This document shows positions 7,904 through 12,811 of a stretch of 12,811 bases of DNA, one piece after another. The notes under the pieces are model-generated. The model was not told where the DNA came from. It ran no database searches and was given only the letters and a program-made list of their open reading frames with translations. The number at the start of each line of letters is the position of its first letter. Position 1 is the stretch's first letter. Origin of the DNA: an uncultured Atopobium sp. (lineage in GTDB: Bacteria; Actinomycetota; Coriobacteriia; Coriobacteriales; Atopobiaceae); assembly GCA_938041635.1 (NCBI GenBank), contig CALIAD010000011.1, positions 1-12,811 on the forward strand. Direction: 5' to 3'. A program made the position numbers and the translations under genes.

Positions 7904-8665
7904 ATGAAAACAATAGAGTTTGGAAAACAAAATAACGACGTAATCATGCTGCTTCATGGTGGCGGTTTATCTTGGTGGAATTATAAAGCCGAGGCTGAAC
8001 TGCTAAAGAATCGGTATCACGTTGTGCTGCCAATCCTTGACGGACATGCAGGTAGTGACAATGATTTTATAAACATTGAGAAAAACGCAAGTCGACTCAT
8101 TTCTTTTATTGATAAAAACTTTGGAGGCTCGGTTCTACTTATTGGAGGCCTTTCCCTTGGCGCGCAGATCCTAGTAGAGATGCTGTCGCAACGAAATACA
8201 ATTTGTCAAAACGCTGTCATTGAAAGCGCATCTGTCATTCCGTCCAAGCTGACAAAAGCCCTGATTAAACCAATGTTTTCTCTAAGTTATGGCTTAGTGA
8301 AAAAGAAGTGCTTTGCTCAAATGCAATTTGACTATCTTCATATTCGTAAAGATTTATTTAAAGACTATTATCGGGACACGTCACAAATCTCAAAAGAGAA
8401 CATGATTGCATTCTTGGAAGCAAATACATCCTATGAGATAAAACCCAACCTACAAGATGTCCACGCCAACATCCACATACTTGTCGGAGAAAAAGAACAG
8501 AAAAAGATGATCTGTTCGGCAGAGCAATTGCATAAGGCACTGCCTGGTAGCATTCTTGAAATAAAGAAAGGCCTATATCACGGCGAGTATTCCATCAATC
8601 ACCCCGAAGAGTATACAAAAGAACTCCTAGACATGATGTGCTACATATTAAATAAATCAGCGTGA
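7904..8665 (+). CDS. Alpha/beta hydrolase fold protein
   Basis: This 253-residue cytoplasmic hydrolase has no signal peptide or membrane segment. An oxyanion-hole motif HGGG is at 18-21. The nucleophile elbow GLSLG (82-86) carries Ser84. A likely acid lies at Glu196 or Glu198 in ILVGEKEQ after a predicted strand, and His226 in LYHGEY is in the position of the catalytic His. The acid is Glu instead of the usual Asp, so that assignment is tentative. The gene starts 11 bp after the AraC gene and probably shares its transcript. No clear ribosome site precedes the ATG, so expression may depend on coupling. Possible roles are an esterase that opens an imported siderophore or a thioesterase-like enzyme. 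The sequence does not settle the substrate. The last 25 bp overlap the convergent toxin gene. Confidence 0.85.
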   Translation: MKTIEFGKQNNDVIMLLHGGGLSWWNYKAEAELLKNRYHVVLPILDGHAGSDNDFINIEKNASRLISFIDKNFGGSVLLIGGLSLGAQILVEMLSQRNTICQNAVIESASVIPSKLTKALIKPMFSLSYGLVKKKCFAQMQFDYLHIRKDLFKDYYRDTSQISKENMIAFLEANTSYEIKPNLQDVHANIHILVGEKEQKKMICSAEQLHKALPGSILEIKKGLYHGEYSINHPEEYTKELLDMMCYILNKSA

Positions 8666-8919
8666 CTTCCCGTACGAGAAGCAACAAGTATAAGCTCGTC
8701 TTCGTGAATGGCATAAATCAAAAGCCAGTCTGGTTGAATATGGCATTCTCTAAACCCCTGGTAGGATCCAGTAAGAGCGTGGTCTTTGTGTTTTGGATCT
8801 AATGCTTCCCCAGCGCAGAGTTTGTCAAGCACCTCTTGGAGTGGAAATATATCAAGACCTCGCTTTTTAATGCGCTTGTAATCCTTCCGAAACTTAGAAG
8901 TTGCTTGAAGTTTAAGCAT
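8641..8919 (-). CDS. YafQ-family toxin (RelE/ParE superfamily mRNA interferase)
   Basis: This 92-residue toxin of a type II system belongs to a family that cleaves mRNA on the ribosome. Family marks include SKFRKDYKRIKKRG (8-21), DHALTGSYQGFRECHI (46-61), PDWLLIY (63-69) and the C-terminal SRTGSHADLF (81-90). His86 matches the catalytic His near the end of E. coli YafQ, and His47, His60 and Asp64 fall where the other active-site residues are expected. The length equals E. coli YafQ. Its GGAGGA ribosome site (8929-8934) lies inside the last codons of the antitoxin gene, with 5 nt between the two genes, so the pair is co-translated. The 3' end overlaps the hydrolase gene by 25 bp, tail to tail. 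The toxin appears intact. Confidence 0.93.
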   Translation of the reverse strand: MLKLQATSKFRKDYKRIKKRGLDIFPLQEVLDKLCAGEALDPKHKDHALTGSYQGFRECHIQPDWLLIYAIHEDELILVASRTGSHADLFNM

Positions 8920-8924
8920 ATAAC

Positions 8925-9206
8925 TTAATCCTCCGCATTGAGATCTTTAAACAACTCATCTGCGGTGTTATAGGATGTTGCTTGAATTTTACCTGACATG
9001 ATTTCGCGTGCTTCTTCCATGGCAGCCAGTGTTTCAGCATTAAACTTTGGGATTTCCACTTTAAAAGGAAGGCCTCCGTGCAAAACGCACTGGCGTAAGA
9101 AGATGTTTACGGCACTTGACATATCAATGCCGAGCTTTTTAAACAGTTCATTTGCTTCTGTTTTAACATTACTATCGATGCGAATTTGAGTAGGACTTGT
9201 TGCCAT
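8925..9206 (-). CDS. RelB/DinJ-family antitoxin
   Basis: This 93-residue antitoxin is the cognate of the YafQ-like toxin. Residues 5-42 form a ribbon-helix-helix DNA-binding and dimerisation region (TQIRIDSNVKTEANELFKKL, then MSSAVNIFLRQCV), typical of DinJ. The C-terminal half would wrap the toxin. It is first in the operon, with an AAGGAG ribosome site (9215-9220) eight bases before the ATG and a promoter just upstream. DinJ-type proteins repress their own promoter, alone or with toxin, so autoregulation is expected. The module is separate in function from the transporter locus and is a common passenger of mobile or variable regions. Confidence 0.93.
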   Translation of the reverse strand: MATSPTQIRIDSNVKTEANELFKKLGIDMSSAVNIFLRQCVLHGGLPFKVEIPKFNAETLAAMEEAREIMSGKIQATSYNTADELFKDLNAED

Positions 9207-9229
9207 AGTATCAGCTCCTTTTTTAGGTG

Positions 9230-9258
9230 ATTTTGATACAAATGGTATACATTGTCAA
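9230..9258 (-). promoter_or_regulatory. Promoter of the dinJ-yafQ-like operon with possible operator
   Basis: On the minus strand a perfect -35 TTGACA (9258-9253) is followed, after exactly 17 bp, by CAAAAT (9235-9230), a 4/6 match to TATAAT. Transcription would start about 15-20 bp before the antitoxin start codon. Between them lie GTAT (9249-9246 region) and ATAC copies in inverted order around a five-base centre (plus strand ATAC-AAATG-GTAT, 9236-9248), a plausible ribbon-helix-helix operator. Confidence 0.55.
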
Positions 9259-9266
9259 GCAATACA

Positions 9267-9398
9267 CGGATATATTTTTTTACTTCACATGGCGAGAAAA
9301 TCTGTTTAGTTCAATCCCCTACTGGATCTGCTCCGCCCACACAGGTAATGGACATACTGGTTAGCTGTGGATGCAAGAAAGTAATTGCAGTTGATTCA
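9267..9398 (+). pseudogene. Internal fragment of a nucleoside phosphorylase-like gene
   Basis: The frame translates to about 44 residues, including GEKICLVQSPTG followed by VMDILVSCGCKKVIAV. This matches the segment of the PNP/UDP (nucleoside phosphorylase) family in which a strand and Gly-rich turn lead to an 'ELI.LG..K.I..GS' helix-strand unit. The usual GSxG after the last strand is replaced by DS followed by unrelated sequence, and an in-frame stop lies upstream at 9234-9236. Intact family members are 240-300 residues. Only a short internal piece remains, so this is a remnant. The frame happens to run on into the next gene. A TTG at 9252 could open it, but has no ribosome site and sits on the toxin-antitoxin promoter. 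Confidence 0.5.
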
Positions 9399-9473
9399 AA
9401 AATTAAGCGTACAATTGTTAACGTGCACTACTTAGCTTTTCATCAGGGCATTTCTACAATTAGTGAGGCTCAT

Positions 9474-10082
9474 ATGAAAGTTCAGCAGCTCATCAAAGAA
9501 ACGTGCGCGATAGTCTCCGAGGACCTCGGCAAAGCAAAAGCAGATCAGATTACACAGGCAGCTCAAACGCGATTCGAGGCGCTCTGTACAGAAAATACAT
9601 CCGATTCCAAAGAACTCCGATCCCACTCTTTCAAATGTATTTACCCTGGTATTGCGGTATATGAGGCTCTGCGTGCGGAGGGTATTTCTCAAGAAAAGGC
9701 CGTCTGGTATATTCGCGAATACTTCCAGCGCTTTGCCGCCAAGCGAGTTCCTCTGTTCCAATGGGCCATTAAAACGTTTGGCCTTGCGCGCAAGTTTCCT
9801 AGTCTCTTTAAATCAGGTATCGAGAAAAGCTGCACATCAAGCGCAGGATTTGCCTTTGAATATCCAGATAGTCATGGTAACGAAGCTCGCCTCAATATTG
9901 TGAGCTGCCCCTACTATGAGATAACCAAAAAATACGGCTGCCCCGAAATAACCGCTGCATACTGTGACAGTGACGATGCGGGATATGGCAATCTGCATCC
10001 GCAGCTTATCTGGGGCCGCACAAAAACCATAGGCCATGGTGGCGATTGCTGCGATTTTCTTTTAGAGTATAAAGAAAACTAA
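9474..10082 (+). CDS. L-2-amino-thiazoline-4-carboxylic acid (ATC) hydrolase-like protein
   Basis: From ATG 9474 the product is 202 residues. It resembles the ATC hydrolase family (PF14196 type), whose founding members in Pseudomonas open the thiazoline ring of ATC during conversion to L-cysteine. Family features are the segment from IYPGIAVYEAL, an amphipathic middle that would cover the active site, and the conserved C-terminus ITAAYCDSDDAGYG, HPQLIWGRTKTI, then GGDCCDFLLEY. The middle (about 9741-9800) contains QWAIKTFGLARKFPSL. The start is chosen for the GTGAGG site (9463-9468) five bases upstream. The same frame is open back to TTG 9252 (276 residues), but the extra part is the phosphorylase remnant. 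A weak promoter (TTGCAG 9385-9390, TACAAT 9410-9415, 19-bp spacer) may serve it. Most family members have no tested substrate, so the biochemical role is uncertain. Confidence 0.75.
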   Translation: MKVQQLIKETCAIVSEDLGKAKADQITQAAQTRFEALCTENTSDSKELRSHSFKCIYPGIAVYEALRAEGISQEKAVWYIREYFQRFAAKRVPLFQWAIKTFGLARKFPSLFKSGIEKSCTSSAGFAFEYPDSHGNEARLNIVSCPYYEITKKYGCPEITAAYCDSDDAGYGNLHPQLIWGRTKTIGHGGDCCDFLLEYKEN

Positions 10083-10085
10083 TCA

Positions 10086-10106
10086 CAGGTAGACGCTGTT
10101 TGCCTG
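10086..10106 (+). terminator. Small hairpin after the ATC-hydrolase-like gene
   Basis: CAGGTAGAC (10086-10094) can pair with GTTTGCCTG (10098-10106) over 9 bp, two of them G-U, with a three-base loop. It begins 4 nt after the stop codon. It lacks a T-tract, so it may be a weak or factor-assisted terminator or an RNA-stabilising stem. A second short palindrome, GTCAT-CTAC-ATGAC, lies at 10126-10139. Confidence 0.3.
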
Positions 10107-10169
10107 CGCCGCCGCTAGAAATTCTGTCATCTACATGACGCGCTTTGAGCACCTCTACTAAGAGTTTTT

Positions 10170-11159
10170 ATGCAAGAAAATCGCATGTTTTCCGACGTCA
10201 AGCTGGCAAAAAGACTGACTCCGGCTTGGCTTAGTCCTTTTCTGGCTGTGTTCTTGTTGATTGTTGGGCAAATTATTGGTGCTATTGTAATGACCATTTC
10301 AGCAGCTCTTATTATTGCCCCTTACTACATGGCGCACCCAGATCTACCAGATCGTCTTTCTGATTCCCTCAATCTGAGAGAGATTTTTGGAGACTACTAT
10401 CTTCTGATAACGCTTCTTTCCTTTGTCTTTATCGCAGGCCTCTTTTTCCTGTGGGTAAAACTCTTTGAAAAACGTCCGATTGTCACTCTGGGATTTTACA
10501 AAGATAACTGGAAGAAAGAGCTACTCAAGGGCTTTGGTCTAGGAATTCTTCTCTTCTCTATTGTGATGTTGATTCTCATTTTGACCGGATCTTATCAATT
10601 GGTTGGCACTACTTTTACGCCTTATGCCTTCGGTTTTGTTCTTCTCACCTTTCCGTTTTGGCTGATTCAGGGAGGAACAGAAGAGCTTGTTACCAGAGGC
10701 TGGCTTCTTCCTGTCATGGCAGAAAAATCCAACAAAATTATTGCAATCGTGGTTTCAAGCAGCCTATTTGGTCTTCTGCACATGTTTAACAGCGGCTTTA
10801 CTATGCAATCCCTGATCGACCTAATTCTTTTTGGCATCTTAGAGACGTTCTACATCATCAAAACTGACAATCTCTGGGGAGCTGCTGGCATTCACGGAGC
10901 CTGGAACTTTGCTCAGGGCAATCTCTTTGGCGTTCTGGTAAGCGGTAGCACTACAGGCAGTTCTTTGCTGCAGTTTGCTCCCGGCAATGGGCCAGATTGG
11001 CTTACCGGCGGTAGCTTTGGCGCAGAAGGCTCCATCGTCTGCACGCTTGTTATGGTGGTAACTGTCTTGATTCTTGCCTATCAGCTCAAGAAATCTGGCA
11101 AACTTTTTGTAAAGAAATCTGCCGAGAAACCCGTTGAAGCCGAAAGCAACAATTTATAA
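10170..11159 (+). CDS. CPBP-family intramembrane glutamic endopeptidase (Abi/CAAX-like)
   Basis: This 329-residue polytopic membrane protein has hydrophobic segments at about 21-52, 76-98, 118-140, 150-168, 188-204, 212-231 and 283-304. The three CPBP motifs are in order: EELVTR (171-176, the two glutamates and Arg), FGLLH (200-204) and HGAWN (242-246). These are the expected catalytic and metal/water-positioning residues, so the enzyme looks intact. CPBP members include eukaryotic CAAX prenyl endopeptidases. Bacterial members have been linked to bacteriocin self-immunity, regulated proteolysis or phage exclusion. It has a long loop after motif 3 and an extra C-terminal helix followed by a Lys/Glu-rich tail. 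Start choice is not certain: ATG 10170 has only a weak TAAGAG site, and ATG 10185 is an alternative. No bacteriocin gene is visible beside it, so its role stays open. Confidence 0.85.
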   Translation: MQENRMFSDVKLAKRLTPAWLSPFLAVFLLIVGQIIGAIVMTISAALIIAPYYMAHPDLPDRLSDSLNLREIFGDYYLLITLLSFVFIAGLFFLWVKLFEKRPIVTLGFYKDNWKKELLKGFGLGILLFSIVMLILILTGSYQLVGTTFTPYAFGFVLLTFPFWLIQGGTEELVTRGWLLPVMAEKSNKIIAIVVSSSLFGLLHMFNSGFTMQSLIDLILFGILETFYIIKTDNLWGAAGIHGAWNFAQGNLFGVLVSGSTTGSSLLQFAPGNGPDWLTGGSFGAEGSIVCTLVMVVTVLILAYQLKKSGKLFVKKSAEKPVEAESNNL

Positions 11160-11202
11160 CTCCTATAGTTCTATGAATTTTACAGATAGACCGATTTTCT
11201 CG

Positions 11203-11234
11203 TCCACTTCTCCTACAACTTAAGGAGAAGTGGA
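11203..11234 (+). terminator. Perfect 12-bp hairpin after the CPBP gene, probable terminator
   Basis: TCCACTTCTCCT (11203-11214) and AGGAGAAGTGGA (11223-11234) are exact inverted copies with an 8-base loop, 43 bp after the CPBP stop codon. The following bases (TTGTGTATAT) are only moderately T-rich, so termination may be incomplete. It separates the protease gene from the surface-protein gene. Confidence 0.6.
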
Positions 11235-11328
11235 TTGTGTATATACGGTTAATTTACAGCTTGAACAGCAAGTTCTTCTCGTCATTTATTATGATTTACC
11301 TATCTTTTTTGCTGTTTGAGGAGAAATA

Positions 11329-12811
11329 ATGCGCGCTAAGAAAGTTTTGAGCATTTTATTTGCTCTTGCTCTTGTGTTGAGCAGCCTACCTGCATCTGCA
11401 ATTGCTGAATCTATTGAAGACGCGGGTAAATACTCCGTTGTTGTCTCGTACGTTAACGTATTAAACGACGAAGAGATTCACGCTCCTTCTAAACAAGTTG
11501 TAAATGAGGGAGAATCCTGGTCTGTTACAGCTCCAACAATCACCGGCTATGACCTGGAAGATCCTGCTCAGGCAACCGTTACTGGCGTTGCTTCTGGCTC
11601 AGATCACTACATTAAACAGACCGTCTATTACATGCCTGGTTATGTTACCTACACCGTTAAGCGCATGAAGGAGATGACTACCGGCAATTATGTTGAGGCG
11701 TCCTCAGAAGAAAATTACGGTGTGCCCGATTCGATTGTTACTGCTTCCGATGTCACCTATCCAGGTTTTGTGCGCACAACTACAGACCTTTCGCTCAAGG
11801 TTACCGCAGATGGCAAGGCTGTTAAGTACATTTACTATGACCGCAATCCTCGCAGCGCAATTTATTTCTCAACTTCTGGTAGTGAGCTGTCTCCTGTAAT
11901 TGGAAATCCGGGAGATGCTGTTCCTGCCGTCCCTAATCCAACACGAACTGGTTATACCTTTGCTGGTTGGGACCTTAATGACGATGGTATTGCAGATTCT
12001 TTGCCTACCACCATGCCTCAAGAGCCTGTTACTGCAAAGGCACTTTGGACTCCAGCAACAGCAACGTATCACTACGCCTATTTTATTCAGGATCCAAACA
12101 ACCCTTCTAACTACAACTACGTTACAACCACCGCAGCTTCTGGAACTGTTGGAACAATGACTGCAACTGCTCCCGTCCAGCCAAATACAGGCGTTTTCCG
12201 CTTTGAAACATATAGCCACGAGAGCAATCCAACTCCTATTGCAGCAGATGGCTCTACCACTATTAACGTTTACTACAACCTTGCAACTATCACTGTCAAC
12301 GTGCGCCCAAAGAGAAATGGCTCCATTCTTGCAACGCTTACACTTCGTTATGGTGAGTCGTTTAATCCTTACGCCATTAACCCCAATACCGGCAATAAGT
12401 ACAGCGACGACATGCTCGCCGCCATGCGCGCCGATGACCCTTCTGGAACCTACTATTGGTTCGGCATAATTCCAGGTGTTGGCGGTACTGCAACTACCTT
12501 CCAAGCAAAAACAACCGATCCAGAATCCAAAATTACTGCAGATAATGTGCTTGAAATTTTTGGTCGCTATACCGATTCCACTGCTCTTGGTCCACGTTAT
12601 CGCTTCTACTACTATCAAAACCTTGATGGCACCTACGATATGGGCGGAGATCACACGCTTTCTCGACCTGGCATGGTTACAGAAATTTCAAAAAACAATG
12701 GCGACGGCTATCTTGAGAGCGAGAGTAGACATCCTGGTTTCTCGAATGATGGCTATCGCATGAGCATTGGCCATTTTGATGGAACCAATTACGATGCTCT
12801 TAGTTGGACCA
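11329..12811 (+). CDS. Secreted surface protein with MucBP-like and InlB-type repeats (3' end outside window)
   Basis: The first 494 residues are present and the frame stays open to the window end. A GAGGAG site (11318-11323) lies five bases before ATG 11329. Residues 1-26 are a classic signal peptide: basic RAKK, a Leu/Ala/Val core, then an Ala-x-Ala end (ASA 22-24 or AIA 24-26). Residues 35-101 look MucBP-like (YVNVLNDEEI, then GESWSV, ITGYDL and TVYY). Residues 203-240 match the InlB B / Listeria-Bacteroides repeat (NPTRTGYTFAGW, ending in ALW), with a DLNDDGIAD insert shaped like a calcium loop. Stretches 105-171, 245-317 and from 424 onward share a diverged repeat plan (aromatic start, NY/GTY, then ADG and YYD/YYN at the end). 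A long extracellular adhesin or matrix-binding protein is likely. A C-terminal sortase or repeat anchor would lie beyond the window. A -10-like TATGAT (11290-11295) lacks a convincing -35. Confidence 0.88.
   Translation, partial: MRAKKVLSILFALALVLSSLPASAIAESIEDAGKYSVVVSYVNVLNDEEIHAPSKQVVNEGESWSVTAPTITGYDLEDPAQATVTGVASGSDHYIKQTVYYMPGYVTYTVKRMKEMTTGNYVEASSEENYGVPDSIVTASDVTYPGFVRTTTDLSLKVTADGKAVKYIYYDRNPRSAIYFSTSGSELSPVIGNPGDAVPAVPNPTRTGYTFAGWDLNDDGIADSLPTTMPQEPVTAKALWTPATATYHYAYFIQDPNNPSNYNYVTTTAASGTVGTMTATAPVQPNTGVFRFETYSHESNPTPIAADGSTTINVYYNLATITVNVRPKRNGSILATLTLRYGESFNPYAINPNTGNKYSDDMLAAMRADDPSGTYYWFGIIPGVGGTATTFQAKTTDPESKITADNVLEIFGRYTDSTALGPRYRFYYYQNLDGTYDMGGDHTLSRPGMVTEISKNNGDGYLESESRHPGFSNDGYRMSIGHFDGTNYDALSWT

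Noticed and set aside
7410..7957. Two minus-strand open frames opposite the AraC and hydrolase genes
   Set aside because: They are shadows of well-supported coding genes, with no family resemblance.
9432..9474. Promoter-like TTAGCT-N17-TACAAT just before the ATC-hydrolase-like start
   Set aside because: Transcription would begin inside the GTGAGG ribosome site, so it could not serve ATG 9474 well.
11869..12654. Long open frame of 261 codons on the minus strand
   Set aside because: It is antisense to the clearly coding surface-protein gene, is Cys/Arg/Ser-rich with no domain pattern, and reflects codon bias of the real gene.

Overview
The window looks like an accessory region from a low-to-moderate-GC Gram-positive chromosome. 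I lean towards a host-associated Coriobacteriia member (Atopobium/Lancefieldella/Olsenella type). The reasons are the mix of an ECF transporter, a DinJ/YafQ module, an L-2-amino-thiazoline-4-carboxylate hydrolase-like protein and a large secreted MucBP/InlB-repeat surface protein. There is no rRNA or tRNA to confirm this, so the placement is inference.

Layout. (1) About 85-357 (+) is the C-terminal remnant of a 23S rRNA uracil-C5 methyltransferase (RlmD/RumA type), cut off at its 5' side by in-frame stops and an AT-rich palindrome. (2) 431-6732 (-) is a tightly packed five-gene operon. In transcription order it encodes an ECF S component (MptS/Trep_Strep type), an EcfT/CbiQ-like T component, a double-ATPase EcfA/CbiO-like protein and two exporter-fold ABC half-transporters of the YbtP/YbtQ/IrtAB kind. 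(3) 6915-8665 (+), divergent from it, holds an AraC-family regulator and an alpha/beta hydrolase. The 182-bp intergenic region carries a 14-bp direct repeat with a 21-bp period, a convincing AraC-type operator. (4) 8641-9206 (-) is a DinJ/RelB antitoxin and YafQ toxin pair with its own promoter. (5) 9267-10082 (+) is a short nucleoside-phosphorylase remnant followed by an ATC-hydrolase-like gene. (6) 10170-11159 (+) is a CPBP (Abi) intramembrane protease-like protein, followed by a 12-bp perfect hairpin. (7) 11329 to the window end (+) is a secreted repeat protein, open at its 3' end.

How the genes may work together. The S, T and AA proteins form a complete dedicated ECF importer. Pairing one with a heterodimeric YbtPQ-like transporter, an AraC regulator and a hydrolase resembles the transport arm of yersiniabactin/equibactin-type metallophore loci. 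No non-ribosomal peptide synthetase or other synthesis gene is visible here, so uptake of an external metallophore or haem-like ligand is the simplest reading. The substrate cannot be read from the sequence. The broken gene ends on both sides (RlmD remnant, phosphorylase remnant), the toxin-antitoxin module and the visibly AT-richer transporter block suggest an acquired, rearranged island.
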